A DNA stretch of 64,000 nucleotides from Echinicola soli (GCF_006575665.1 NZ_CP041253.1:1555501-1619500); one strand, 5' to 3'; positions 54,173-64,000 are shown, numbered from the stretch's first letter. Made by a program: numbers and translations. Notes: generated by a model not told the origin, from the sequence alone.

Positions 54173-55762
54173 CCTCTCACTTGTCTTGAAATATTGGTAT
54201 CTTTATGAAAACCACTGAAAGGATAATTCTCTTTTTCGGTTCTATATGGAATACTGTGGGTAAATTATCCACGGGACTGTCCCACTTGTGCGGATAGATC
54301 AGGGGAATAGTTTTGTTCCTACCGCACAAAGCCCCTTGGAGGCAACCTGATTTTACCAAGCTTAAATGCCCAGCGGCATTGGCCAGGACTCCCTTCTCAC
54401 TATTTTAGCCGACAGAAGTGTCAGCAGGGATGCTCCGTTAGGAGCATTAGCTTGGTAACAGAAATTGGATACAGCATCCTAACAGTGCCGTAGGTACTGA
54501 CCATGAGCAAGGAAAACATATATCATTATCGACTGCATCAGGAGCATGGGCACCCAAATTCATCCGTCCGCGCGATGCTTCGATCTCCATAGCCCGCTAG
54601 CGCTCAGTTTACCCATAGTAAATCATATAGAACCTCTTTTTATAACATTTCGAGCAAAAAATCGCTCTTCGATTTGACTTTTTTCATGATTGTTTAAGGG
54701 AATATGTGTATCCGTAATGTAGCACGTAAGCAAATATTATAAAGGCTCTTATTGTTTTCTGTTCTTTTATTCAGGTGTGAAAATGCTTTCAAAAGGTCTT
54801 CATGAATGTAACGCATTTCCATTGATGAAAAGAACCAAAAATCTAGGCCCTGGAGCCTTTTTCAAATTGAGTGAATTTGGTATTCCGATTACAGTTTCGT
54901 TTGGCTCAATTTGATTTTGTGCCAATTGCCGTGGGCTAAAAATGGGTGGGTCTTGCTTGTCCACTGCGCGAGCTAACGCATTTTTTTAACGCCCCCATTC
55001 ACTGTCCCAATCCCGGTCGACCGGGACCAAAGGCCGAATAATGGCTTCCCGATGAATATTTCGTTTCTTCGAGGCTACGTGCAAAGTCGCGGAAAGTCAT
55101 ATTAGGGAATAAAACTTTCAAGGTGGCGAATTAGAGATTGACAGAAGTCTTCCATAATGGGTAATTTAGTATGCTCTCCCAAAATACCTGTCCCGAGAAC
55201 TTTTATAAAACTTGACTTTGCTGGCAGTTACTTTCGTTTCTATGATTTGGTATAGATGTAAACAGTTGTCAAACTACCCGCCCTGTAGTGAAGGTGATTT
55301 CTTTCTGGAACAGAAGGCTCGCATTTGGTCAAAGTTAATTTTTTTGGATTGATTTTAATGGGAACTTGTACCTGTTTCATGTTAAAATAATACTATTCGG
55401 TTTTTTAATTATTTGGGATTATAGTGTTTGTTTTGTTTATTGATATTTATGCAAAGGAATTGTTTTTTTAACAGATAATTTGGGTTTTTTATTGTCTGAT
55501 TTAATGTTTATATATGTTTTTTTTATCTTGAGTACATTTGAGTGTGTTTGATATTCCAGTTTGCGTATATATGCGTATGCAAACCTTCTTTTAACGGTAA
55601 TTTAATCCATTATTTTGTGTGAAAGGTTGTTTGGTGTAATTAAATGGTTTTCAGAAGGTAATAAATGACAGTTTATAACTAAATTAATAGAAGTACGCTG
55701 AATTGATTATTGCTTTTTATGAAGCAAATAAAATTGAATTCAGGTTTTGAGCAATTTGAATT
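54173..55762. other. 1.6-kb gene-free region
   Basis: No supported frame on either strand. The first half is mixed in composition, with two small hairpins sharing a CCGT(T)AGG loop: ATGCTCC-GTTA-GGAGCAT (54430-54447) and CAGTGCC-GTA-GGTACTG (54483-54499, one mismatch). The second half from about 55.4 kb is very AT-rich and probably contains the promoter of the type IX-linked operon. It could hold an unseen RNA gene or be decayed DNA. Confidence 0.5.
54430..54499. repeat. paired REP-like small hairpins
   Basis: Two short hairpins 35 bp apart, 7-bp stems, with CCGTTAGG and CCGTAGG at their tips. The shared tip sequence suggests a repeat family rather than terminators, since no T run follows. 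Confidence 0.4.
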
Positions 55763-56731
55763 ATGGGGAAATTATTTAAAATAGTCGTATTTTTTGTGAT
55801 TGTCTTGGGCATCATGGAAGGTCATGCCCAACAGCTTCCCCAATTCAGCCAATATATATTCAACGGCCTTCATATTAACCCGGGCTATGCGGGGTATAAA
55901 GAGGAAGGATATTTACAGTCCACATACAGGTCCCAATGGGCAAACTTCCCAGGTGCCCCAAAAACCATGTCGGTTACGGCGGATTTCAGTGCCAATGAGG
56001 GGACAATGGGTTTCGGCTTTTCTTTTTTGCACGACCAGTTAGGTCCCTCTAAGACAATCGGCGGAATGCTGACTTACGCCTACCATATTCAGGTGGGGTA
56101 TGATGGTTTTTTTGGCTTGGGCATTAGTGCAGGGATAACTGACTATGGGATAGATTATAGCTTACTGGAGGCGGTGGATGAAGATGATGATATTATTCAC
56201 CAGGGAATTGTCAATGTGCTTGATCCTAATCTTAACCTTGGGCTATTTTATCACACCCCCAATTTTTATGCGGGAGTCAGCGCCTATAATGTGATCAATA
56301 ATAAAGTATTTGAAAAACAGGGAATTGGTCGAGGCTACCAGGCATTTCATTTTTACCTGACTGCTGGAATGATGGTACCAATTTCTGACAATATATCATT
56401 TAAACCTTCGGTCCTTGCCAAGGAGGTAAAAGGGGCTCCTACCAATGTAGATCTGAACGCTTTGTTCTTGTTTTATGAAAGACTTTGGCTGGGAGGATCG
56501 TACAGGACGAACACAAAAGCATGGAAAAGTAATCTTCCAGAGAATTTGAGCAATCGGAATGCGGTGGCACTTATCGTGGAAATCTATGCCACGGAAGACT
56601 TCAGGGTGGGTTATGCCTATGATGTAAATATGAATGTCCTGCAGAATCACAGGCATAACTCGCATGAAATATCCCTAGGATATTATTTGTCCCCAAAAAC
56701 GGTCAAGATGAGGAACCAAAGATGGTTTTAA
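55763..56731 (+). CDS. PorP/SprF-family type IX secretion-linked membrane protein
   Basis: 322 residues with signal peptide (VVFFVIVLGIMEGHAQ). The family start is clear: LPQFSQYIFNGLHINPGYAG, SQWANFPGAPKTMSVTAD, then a beta-barrel layout (GFGFSFLHDQLGPSKTIGGM) to the end, GYYLSPKTVKMRNQRWF. PorP/SprF proteins sit in the outer membrane and are often coded beside the large surface proteins they help to export or attach. The next gene starts 2 bp after its stop. It is the first gene of a four-gene operon ending in a giant repeat protein. Confidence 0.9.
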   Translation: MGKLFKIVVFFVIVLGIMEGHAQQLPQFSQYIFNGLHINPGYAGYKEEGYLQSTYRSQWANFPGAPKTMSVTADFSANEGTMGFGFSFLHDQLGPSKTIGGMLTYAYHIQVGYDGFFGLGISAGITDYGIDYSLLEAVDEDDDIIHQGIVNVLDPNLNLGLFYHTPNFYAGVSAYNVINNKVFEKQGIGRGYQAFHFYLTAGMMVPISDNISFKPSVLAKEVKGAPTNVDLNALFLFYERLWLGGSYRTNTKAWKSNLPENLSNRNAVALIVEIYATEDFRVGYAYDVNMNVLQNHRHNSHEISLGYYLSPKTVKMRNQRWF

Positions 56732-56733
56732 AT

Positions 56734-59046
56734 ATGAAGAAAGTCATCGCACTTATATCGGTTTTATTGGTGACATTGACAGCCAGCGGCCAAAGTTCAA
56801 TGCTTAGGTATGCTGAACAGCAAAAAGAGCAAACGAACTACAAGGTGGCTGCAGAGGTGTATGAAAAGGCCTATAATAGAAGGCCCACCTATACTTCGGC
56901 CAAAAATGCTGCCTATTGTTATTCAAAGAATAATGAATACAACCTATCCATTGAATGGTGGAAAAAGGCATTTGTTTTTACGGATGAGTACACGGATGAA
57001 GACATCACGGGTTTCCTTTCAGCTGCCCAAGCCCTTGGCAAAAGGGACCAAATGGTGGATTACCTGACAAAAAATGGGATATCCCAAAAGGGATATGGAC
57101 AGGAAGCCCCAAGGCCCACCACTGCCCATGGGAGTGAGGACAGGGTACAATACCTGGAAGCGATCAACAGTACTGCTGCCGATTTTATCCTGGCCAAGGA
57201 TACGTATGGCAACCGCTACTTTGTATCGGACAGAGGTGAGCTGTTGGATAATGTTAGGGTGAAGAAATTGAGGTTTGATGTCAAATCCAGAGTGTACGAT
57301 AGAGACATTTATGAGTGGACTGGCCGTGAGTATCTTAAGATTTATCGTCAGGATAAGGATGGCAACATTGGGGCGATCAATATGGCTGGAAGTGGGTTTA
57401 TGCACATGAGTGATCCCAGCATCGTAAATATTGAGGGAGTGGATTATATGTTCTTTTCTGTCACAAGAGACTTGAAAGAAAAAAGGAAGTCCCGTGATTT
57501 TGTGATACATCCCGAATTGTATTATGGCCCTATTGATGAGAAGGGGAAGCTTCTTTTTGTCCAGCCTTATCCGCGAAATTTGCCATTATCATACGGATTG
57601 ATCACCCCATACGCTGATGCAGAAACCAGCCGCCTATATTATGCTTCAAATATGGAAGGGGGCTATGGGGGCTACGACCTGTATTATGTTAATTATTACA
57701 AGGAAGGAGATCGATTGATTTTTTCCGCGCCGTCCAATTTGGGCGAGAAGATCAATACAACATCCCATGAAAGGGATCCGTTTGCTTATAAGGGGGACTT
57801 TTACTTCGCCTCAGAGGGGCATTCCAATTTTGGAGGAACAGATATTTTTAAGGCCAACTTGCTGTCAGGTGGGGTTTTTGGCCAAGCTGTAAACCTCGGC
57901 GAGAAAGTCAATTCAGTAAGTGATGATTTTGCTTACCGACAGTTTGGTGATGAAGAAATTTATATAAGCTCCAACAGAAAGGGAGAGGAGGGGCTGGATG
58001 ATATATACAGGTTGCTTCCTGGCCGTAGGAGGTTATTGGTGAAGGTAATGGACTGTAATGGAAATGTTTTGGAAAATGTCCAAGTGGCCCTTCATCAAAT
58101 CGACGGGGACAGTGTGGAATGGGAGAAGAAAGAGGAAGGGGAATTTCTAGCGGATTTGTCAGCGGAGCAAAGGTATAAGGTTGAAATAGATCTAGAGGAC
58201 TACTTTCCGGTGGTCGATAAGAGTATCTCTAGTGTCGGATTGGATTCTGGGACAATCAAAAGAGCGTATTATTTGGCCAAGGTACCTACAGCTGATATAG
58301 CCATCACAGACATCATCTATTATGACCTTGATAAAAGCCTTATCAGAAGGACTGAGCATGAAATCCTTGACGATGTCGCTGAAGTTATGGAGATGTATCC
58401 ACAGCTGACATTGGAAGTGACTTCCCATACGGATTCCAGGGCTTCTCATGGCTATAACCAGCGACTGAGTAAAAGAAGGGCAAAGGCCGTGGAGGATTAT
58501 TTGAAAGGAAAGGGAGTTCCCCTAGAGCGGATAAATGCCAGGTGGTTTGGTGAAGAGCATTTAGTGGTAGATTGTCCAGATGGTAAGGATTGTAGTGAAG
58601 ACCAGCATCAACTGAACAGACGAAGTGAGCTCGTCCTAAGGGTTTCGGTAGAGGATTGGGTAGATAACGAAAAGACGTACAAGGATTATTGTTCACTTAC
58701 CAGTTCACTTGACGAACTGCTAAGCAAAGCCGAAGCCGACAAGCTGAAGTTTAGAGGAAGGGAAGTTCGCTTGAAAGGAGAGCAACTAATGACTTTGGAG
58801 CGTCTGAAGCTGTTTTTGGAAAAGAACAAGGAGGTAGCATTGCTATTTGTGGGTTCATTTGACCAAGAGCTTTTTGAGGACAGAGTATCCATGGCTTTGG
58901 TCTATTTGACAGCAAAGGGGATATCCCCACAAAGAGTGTCCAGGAAATGGTTTGAGGATGAAGATGAAATTGAGGCTGCCAAGTACCGATCCCGAATGGC
59001 TTCTTTTGATAATGGACTTAAGGAAGTAATAATTGAAATAGAATGA
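56734..59046 (+). CDS. OmpA-family protein with TPR and PD40-like repeats
   Basis: About 770 residues from ATG 56734 (an ATG at 56722 overlaps the PorP end). Signal peptide, TPR-like helices (KVAAEVYEKAYNRRPTYTSA), PD40/WD40-type beta repeats (MSDPSIVNIEGVDYMFFSVT, GTDIFKANLLSGGVFGQAVN), a carboxypeptidase-like insert (VMDCNGNVLENVQVALHQID), then the OmpA peptidoglycan-binding domain at about 530-640 (IIYYDLDKSLIRRTEHEILD, VTSHTDSRASHGYNQRLSKR). A second, degenerate OmpA-like part follows. It resembles the PorE type that ties type IX parts to the cell wall. It overlaps the next gene by 4 bp. Confidence 0.88.
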   Translation: MKKVIALISVLLVTLTASGQSSMLRYAEQQKEQTNYKVAAEVYEKAYNRRPTYTSAKNAAYCYSKNNEYNLSIEWWKKAFVFTDEYTDEDITGFLSAAQALGKRDQMVDYLTKNGISQKGYGQEAPRPTTAHGSEDRVQYLEAINSTAADFILAKDTYGNRYFVSDRGELLDNVRVKKLRFDVKSRVYDRDIYEWTGREYLKIYRQDKDGNIGAINMAGSGFMHMSDPSIVNIEGVDYMFFSVTRDLKEKRKSRDFVIHPELYYGPIDEKGKLLFVQPYPRNLPLSYGLITPYADAETSRLYYASNMEGGYGGYDLYYVNYYKEGDRLIFSAPSNLGEKINTTSHERDPFAYKGDFYFASEGHSNFGGTDIFKANLLSGGVFGQAVNLGEKVNSVSDDFAYRQFGDEEIYISSNRKGEEGLDDIYRLLPGRRRLLVKVMDCNGNVLENVQVALHQIDGDSVEWEKKEEGEFLADLSAEQRYKVEIDLEDYFPVVDKSISSVGLDSGTIKRAYYLAKVPTADIAITDIIYYDLDKSLIRRTEHEILDDVAEVMEMYPQLTLEVTSHTDSRASHGYNQRLSKRRAKAVEDYLKGKGVPLERINARWFGEEHLVVDCPDGKDCSEDQHQLNRRSELVLRVSVEDWVDNEKTYKDYCSLTSSLDELLSKAEADKLKFRGREVRLKGEQLMTLERLKLFLEKNKEVALLFVGSFDQELFEDRVSMALVYLTAKGISPQRVSRKWFEDEDEIEAAKYRSRMASFDNGLKEVIIEIE

Positions 59047-60638
59047 TACCGCATAGATATAAAATATTGCTTGTTACGAACCAGGCTCTGATGATCTTGT
59101 GCATGATTTGTGGAATTGTCAATGCACAAACCATCAATTATGGTAAGGTGGTCATTAAAGAAGGAACCACAGTCTCCACGCTGTTTGCTTTAGAGAATAA
59201 GCCGGAAGCTACCTTGGTCAATGATGGAACCTTATATGTGTATTCCCATTTTAAAAATGACGGGATATTCAACTTTACCCAGGGAGGGTACGCTGGAATG
59301 ACGAGGTTTGTAGGGCAGACTGGAATTCAGAAAATTACAGGCAGTCAAATTGCTGAATTGAACGATGTGGTTTTTGATAATGCCAGTGACCCATACGCCT
59401 TTCAATTGGAAGGTACACTTAGCGTAACGGGAAATGGTGATTTTTCACGTGGTATTGTCCAAAGTGATGGATACGGAGGCTTGATCATTTTTGAAAAAGG
59501 AGCCTCACACAGCAATACCTCCGACATCAGCCATATGGATGGATTTGTTCAGAAAATTGGAGATGAATCTTTTATTTATCCCGTCGGAGATGGTGGGTTT
59601 TATAGGCATGATGGAATATCCGCTCCATCAAATGACCAATATTCCATAGAAACCAACTATTTCTTTGAGGATCCCGATCCAAGTTACCCCCGAGCCCAGA
59701 AAGAAGCTAAAATCCAGGTCATTGATGACTCGGAGTATTGGGTTTTGAACAAAGTCGAGGGAGGGGATGAAGATGTGGACGTAATACTTTCTTGGCGGGA
59801 TGTGACGACACCGGCATTTATTTTAGGAGAAGAAAAAAGCCGTCTTCATATCGCAAAATGGGACGAGGAAAATGAGCAGTGGATAGATATGGGAGGAGAG
59901 GTAGATCTGGCAAACTATACCGTCACCGCACCGGCAAAATTAGCTGCCACCGGCGTGTATACTTTTGCTTTGGTGCAAGAAGGGGCGACAGATCTTCAAG
60001 TCACCAAAACATCATTTGAAAAAGTGGTGTGGGAAGGGGATGATCTGGAGTATGAGATCCGAGTTCAGAATAACAGTGATATCAATGCCACCGATGTAAT
60101 GGTGGTGGATAACCTGCCACCTGGAACACGCTATAAGGAAATGGTGGTAGAGTCCGCTTTTGGACTGTTGGAGTATGAGTTGGAAGTTAGTGGTCAGACC
60201 TTGATGTGGAGTGTTCCGGCATTTCTGGCCGGCGATGAAATGGTCATTACGTTGACCATAACCACAGAAGGAGAAGGAACCATTATGAATTCGGTAAAAG
60301 TGAATTCAAACGAAGAAGATACCAATCCAGAGAATAACGAAGACCAGGATATTAACAAGGTCAATAAGTTTTTCATTCCAAATGTCATTACGCCGAATGG
60401 AGATATGGATAACGACGTCTTCAAGATCAATGGTCTGAATAGATTTAAAGAAAACAGGATCACTATCTTTAACAGGTTTGGCGATCATGTTTTTGAAGCT
60501 GAAGATTATCAGAACGATTGGGCAGCAAAAGGCTTGGTGGATGGCACCTACTTTTATATGCTGGAGGTCATGCTTGAAAATGGCCAAAAAGATGAGTTTA
60601 AAGGATGGATCCAGGTAATCAGGACTCCAATTAAATAA
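59043..60638 (+). CDS. secreted protein with DUF11-like and gliding-type (CHU_C) C-terminal domains
   Basis: 531 residues, start ATG overlapping the OmpA stop. A poorly charged N-terminus (LMILCMICGIVNAQ) is the signal peptide. The first 300 residues are beta-rich with no family recognised. About 325-435 is a DUF11-like domain (VTKTSFEKVVWEGDDLEYEI, VVDNLPPGTRYKEMVV). The last 90 residues are the gliding-motility-type C-terminal domain: FIPNVITPNGDMDNDVF, ITIFNRFGDHVFEAEDYQND, DGTYFYMLEV. That domain is the type B signal for type IX export. Confidence 0.9.
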   Translation: MIPHRYKILLVTNQALMILCMICGIVNAQTINYGKVVIKEGTTVSTLFALENKPEATLVNDGTLYVYSHFKNDGIFNFTQGGYAGMTRFVGQTGIQKITGSQIAELNDVVFDNASDPYAFQLEGTLSVTGNGDFSRGIVQSDGYGGLIIFEKGASHSNTSDISHMDGFVQKIGDESFIYPVGDGGFYRHDGISAPSNDQYSIETNYFFEDPDPSYPRAQKEAKIQVIDDSEYWVLNKVEGGDEDVDVILSWRDVTTPAFILGEEKSRLHIAKWDEENEQWIDMGGEVDLANYTVTAPAKLAATGVYTFALVQEGATDLQVTKTSFEKVVWEGDDLEYEIRVQNNSDINATDVMVVDNLPPGTRYKEMVVESAFGLLEYELEVSGQTLMWSVPAFLAGDEMVITLTITTEGEGTIMNSVKVNSNEEDTNPENNEDQDINKVNKFFIPNVITPNGDMDNDVFKINGLNRFKENRITIFNRFGDHVFEAEDYQNDWAAKGLVDGTYFYMLEVMLENGQKDEFKGWIQVIRTPIK

Positions 60639-60675
60639 TTTGATAAGTATAATTAAGAAAATATACCAAAACGAT

Positions 60676-63600
60676 ATGAGCATGAAAAATTTACTTTTAG
60701 TGTTGTTGTTTTGCTTGGGGGCAAGATATGCAAGTGCTCAAGTAGGGATTGGAGCCGATGTACCAAATCCATCATCTCAATTGGAGATAGCATCATCAGA
60801 TAGAGGTGTTTTGATTCCAAGAATTGGTCTAACGAGCATTACGGATACCGAGACCATAACAGGAGGGAATGTGGAGAGTTTATTGGTTTATAATACTACG
60901 GACAATGATTTGATTTCTCCAGGCTATTATTACTGGTATGAAAATAAATGGAGAAGATTGGGGGCTGATGACGATCATCCAAGTAATATAGTCTATGATC
61001 CGGAAAAGAACCAGTTCTTCTATATCAATGAATCTGGCGAACTCGTCGAAATAAGCATTGAGGAATTGTTAAATGAGACGGTGACGACGCTGGTGGACAA
61101 CGGAGACGGCACCTATACCTACACCTCGGAGGACGGTACGGCGACGTTGGTGGACGTACCTTCGGAGATCATCAATCAGCTCACCACTGGCGAAGGAGAC
61201 GTTTATGAGAGCATCACGAACCTTATAGAAGAAGTGGGCGGGAACGTGCACTATGACGGGACGACCAACGAGTTCACGTATGTTGATGCGAGCGGCGATG
61301 AGCAGGTGATCAACATAGAAGAGCTGGTAAAGTCAAACGAGACGGTGACGACGCTGGTTGATAATGGAGACGGCACCTATACCTACACATCGGAAGACGG
61401 TACGGCGACGTTGGTGGACGTACCATCCGAGATCATTAATCAGCTCACCACTGGCGAAGGAGACGTTTATGAGAGCATCACGAACCTTATAGAAGAAGTG
61501 GGCGGGAACGTGCACTATGACGGGACGACCAACGAGTTCACGTATGTTGATGCGAGCGGCGATGAGCAGGTGATCAACATGGAGGCGCTGGTAAAGTCAA
61601 ACGAGACGGTGACAACGCTGGTTGATAATGGAGACGGCACCTATACCTACACCTCGGAGGACGGTACGGCGACGTTGGTGGACGTACCATCCGAGATCAT
61701 CAATCAGCTCACCACTGGCGAAGGAGACGTTTATGAGAGCATCACGAACCTTATAGAAGAAGTGGGCGGGAACGTGCACTATGACGGGACGACCAACGAG
61801 TTCACGTATGTTGATGCGAGCGGCGATGAGCAGGTGATCAACATAGAAGAGCTGGTAAAGTCAAACGAGACGGTGACGACGCTGGTTGATAATGGAGACG
61901 GCACCTATACCTACACATCGGAGGACGGTACGGCGACATTGGTTGACGTACCTTCGGAGATCATCAATCAGCTCACCACTGGCGAAGGAGACGTTTATGA
62001 GAGCATCACGAACCTTATAGAAGAAGTGGGCGGGAACGTGCACTATGACGGGACGACCAACGAGTTTACCTATGTTGATGCGAGCGGCGATGAGCAGGTG
62101 ATCAACATGGAGGCGCTGGTAAAGTCAAACGAGACGGTGACGACGCTGGTGGACAACGGAGACGGCACCTATACCTACACATCGGAGGACGGTACGGCGA
62201 CGTTGGTGGACGTACCTTCGGAGATCATCAATCAGCTCACCACTGGCGAAGGAGACGTTTATGAGAGCATCACGAACCTTATAGAAGAAGTGGGCGGGAA
62301 CGTGCACTATGACGGGACGACCAACGAGTTCACGTATGTTGATGCGAGCGGCGATGAGCAGGTGATCAACATGGAGGCGCTGGTAAAGTCAAACGAGACG
62401 GTGACAACGCTGGTTGATAATGGAGACGGCACCTATACCTACACCTCGGAGGACGGTACGGCGACGTTGGTGGACGTACCATCCGAGATCATCAATCAGC
62501 TCACCACTGGCGAAGGAGACGTTTATGAGAGCATCACGAACCTTATAGAAGAAGTGGGCGGGAACGTGCACTATGACGGGACGACCAACGAGTTCACGTA
62601 TGTTGATGCGAGCGGCGATGAGCAGGTGATCAACATGGAGGCGCTGGTAAAGTCAAACGAGACGGTGACGACGCTGGTAGACCACGGAGATGGAACCTTT
62701 ACCTATACCGATGAAACGGGAATATCCGTCACTTTTGATGCCAATACCACCTTAGTGACCGACAACGACGACGGAACATATACTATCACCAACGACAATG
62801 GAACAGAAGTGACTATAGATGTTGCCGGTGATGTTATCGAGAATATTCAAAATGAAGGTGGTATTTATAATGAGATCACTGATGTCATAGCCCAGAACGA
62901 AACGCTTACCAGTGCCACCTTTGATGCTACAACAGGCATCTTAACCTACAATGATGAAGATGGGGTTGCTACTCCGTTAGACTTAGGAGCGATGATTCCT
63001 AATTTCGAGACGTTGACTTCCATAACACAGGATGCAGCAGCCGGAACCATTACCTATGTAGATGAGGATGGAGAAGAAAATGTATTACAAGTCGGTGATT
63101 TAATCGCCCAGAACGAAACGCTTACCAGTGCCACCTTTGATCCTACAACAGGTATCTTAACCTATAATGATGAAGATGGGGTTGCTACTCCGTTAGACTT
63201 AGGAGCGATGATTCCTAATTTCGAGACGTTGACTTCCATCACTCAAGATGCAGTAGCAGGCACAATTACTTACACCGATGAGGATGGAGCAGAAACCGTT
63301 TTGCAAGTGGCAGATTTAGTCGCCCAGAACGAAACGCTTACCAGTGCCACCTTTGATGCTACAACAGGCATCTTAACCTACAATGATGAAGATGGGGTTG
63401 CTACTCCGTTAGACTTAGGAGCGATGATTCCTAATTTCGAGACGTTGACTTCCATAACACAGGATGCAGCAGCCGGAACCATTACCTATGTAGATGAGGA
63501 TGGAGAAGAAAATGTATTACAAGTCGGTGATTTAATCGCCCAGAACGAAACGCTGACCAGTGCCACCTTTGATGCTACAACAGGTATCTTAACCTACAAT

Positions 63601-64000
63601 GATGAAGATGGGGTTGCTAACGATTTGGACTTAGGAGCGATGATTCCTAATTTCGAGACGTTGACTTCCATATCACAGGATGCAGCAGCCGGAACCATTA
63701 CCTATGTAGATGAGGATGGAGAAGAAAATGTATTACAAGTCGGTGATTTAATCGCCCAGAACGAAACGCTGACCAGTGCTACCTTTGATCCTACAACAGG
63801 TATCTTAACCTATAATGATGAAGATGGGGTTGCTACTCCGTTAGACTTAGGAGCGATGATTCCTAATTTCGAGACGTTGACTTCCATATCACAGGATGCA
63901 GCAGCCGGAACCATTACCTATGTAGATGAGGATGGAGCAGAAAATGTATTACAAGTCGGTGATTTAATCGCCCAGAACGAAACGCTTACCAGTGCCACCT
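60676..64000 (+). CDS. giant repeat surface protein (partial, runs off the window)
   Basis: Open from ATG 60676 to the last base, at least 1108 codons. Signal peptide (NLLLVLLFCLGARYASAQ), then VGIGADVPNPSSQLEIASSD as in tail-fibre or adhesin-like Bacteroidota proteins. Then six tandem 88-residue units (264 bp) start at 61072, 61336, 61600, 61864, 62128 and 62392, each beginning NETVTTLVDNGDGTYTYTSE. A linker follows, then a second set of 72-residue units (216 bp) from 62893, 63109, 63325, 63541, 63757 and 63973, with LTSATFDATTGILTYNDEDG. It follows the secreted-protein gene by 37 bp and is probably the cargo of the PorP-type pathway. The 60-residue minus-strand frames across the repeats are shadows. 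Confidence 0.85.
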   Translation, partial: MSMKNLLLVLLFCLGARYASAQVGIGADVPNPSSQLEIASSDRGVLIPRIGLTSITDTETITGGNVESLLVYNTTDNDLISPGYYYWYENKWRRLGADDDHPSNIVYDPEKNQFFYINESGELVEISIEELLNETVTTLVDNGDGTYTYTSEDGTATLVDVPSEIINQLTTGEGDVYESITNLIEEVGGNVHYDGTTNEFTYVDASGDEQVINIEELVKSNETVTTLVDNGDGTYTYTSEDGTATLVDVPSEIINQLTTGEGDVYESITNLIEEVGGNVHYDGTTNEFTYVDASGDEQVINMEALVKSNETVTTLVDNGDGTYTYTSEDGTATLVDVPSEIINQLTTGEGDVYESITNLIEEVGGNVHYDGTTNEFTYVDASGDEQVINIEELVKSNETVTTLVDNGDGTYTYTSEDGTATLVDVPSEIINQLTTGEGDVYESITNLIEEVGGNVHYDGTTNEFTYVDASGDEQVINMEALVKSNETVTTLVDNGDGTYTYTSEDGTATLVDVPSEIINQLTTGEGDVYESITNLIEEVGGNVHYDGTTNEFTYVDASGDEQVINMEALVKSNETVTTLVDNGDGTYTYTSEDGTATLVDVPSEIINQLTTGEGDVYESITNLIEEVGGNVHYDGTTNEFTYVDASGDEQVINMEALVKSNETVTTLVDHGDGTFTYTDETGISVTFDANTTLVTDNDDGTYTITNDNGTEVTIDVAGDVIENIQNEGGIYNEITDVIAQNETLTSATFDATTGILTYNDEDGVATPLDLGAMIPNFETLTSITQDAAAGTITYVDEDGEENVLQVGDLIAQNETLTSATFDPTTGILTYNDEDGVATPLDLGAMIPNFETLTSITQDAVAGTITYTDEDGAETVLQVADLVAQNETLTSATFDATTGILTYNDEDGVATPLDLGAMIPNFETLTSITQDAAAGTITYVDEDGEENVLQVGDLIAQNETLTSATFDATTGILTYNDEDGVANDLDLGAMIPNFETLTSISQDAAAGTITYVDEDGEENVLQVGDLIAQNETLTSATFDPTTGILTYNDEDGVATPLDLGAMIPNFETLTSISQDAAAGTITYVDEDGAENVLQVGDLIAQNETLTSAT
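61072..62655 (+). repeat. six tandem 264-bp repeats
   Basis: Units at 264-bp spacing, differing at few sites. Third and sixth units look identical except at the end (IEE versus MEA). Variants are shuffled among units, a sign of recombination or gene conversion. Confidence 0.9.
62893..64000 (+). repeat. tandem 216-bp repeats, continuing past the window
   Basis: Five full units and one partial at exact 216-bp spacing. Small differences occur, such as Ala/Pro in FDATTG and FDPTTG, and one unit reads VANDLD instead of VATPLD. Confidence 0.9.

Noticed and set aside
61069..62571. Six identical-looking 60-residue minus-strand ORFs
   Set aside because: They are antisense shadows of the 264-bp repeats in the plus-strand repeat protein.
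61072..64000. CRISPR-like array
   Set aside because: Repeats are long, contiguous and in frame with coding sequence; there are no unique spacers.

Overview
The window looks like chromosomal DNA of a member of the Bacteroidota, most likely a pectin-degrading, free-living Cytophagales (Cyclobacteriaceae-like) bacterium. Evidence: three SusC/SusD pairs, an ECF sigma/FecR pair, STN-domain TonB receptors, a DUF6520-type peptide, a protein with a type IX secretion C-terminal domain, and a PorP/OmpA/gliding-type-C-terminus operon. The genus is an inference; no rRNA or tRNA gene was seen.

Layout. (1) 1-3.7 kb: RadC-like protein, YD-repeat lipoprotein, secreted trypsin-like protease with a type IX sorting domain. 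(2) 3.8-9.1 kb: accessory, mobile-element-like stretch with a replication-type helical domain protein, a broken pRiA4b ORF-3-like gene, a class I terpene cyclase carrying all its motifs, an unknown gene that seems split by a frameshift, and a Crp/Fnr regulator. (3) 9.3-16.8 kb: MauE/DoxX-like membrane protein, DUF6520-type peptide and, on the other strand, a TlpA-SusC-SusD operon. (4) 17.6-35.2 kb: an AT-rich island of defence and conflict cassettes and gene wrecks: XRE-ImmA protease plus PIN-like protein; a ubiquitin-like conjugation operon (Ubl-E2 fusion, JAB-E1 fusion, DUF6527 protein) followed by a tiny basic ORF; a TcmP/DUF5131 three-Cys pair; a Fic protein; a Clp-fold SDH-type protease with a partner; an unknown three-gene cassette; an unknown two-gene cassette. 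Remnants of a staphylococcal-type nuclease, an HNH endonuclease, an IS5/IS1182-like transposase, an IS66 transposase and a phage-structural-like protein lie between them. A repeat occurs three times in the island, and a short palindrome recurs just upstream of three cassettes. (5) 35.8-54.2 kb: pectin/fucoside utilisation locus: SusC, SusD, DUF5123-type lipoprotein, pectinesterase (CE8), GH95, then ECF sigma, FecR, a second STN-SusC and SusD. (6) 54.2-55.8 kb: long gene-free region with small hairpins. (7) 55.8-64 kb: PorP/SprF, OmpA/PD40 protein, gliding-type C-terminal protein and a very long repeat adhesin that runs off the window.

How they work together. In region 5 pectin is probably de-esterified and de-fucosylated at the surface or in the periplasm, products are captured by the SusCD pairs, and the sigma/FecR switch responds to the STN domain of a SusC. 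Region 7 probably builds and anchors a surface repeat protein by type IX secretion. The most interesting system is the ubiquitin-like operon at 20.3-23.0 kb in its island, with the orphan terpene cyclase and the repeated island elements next.
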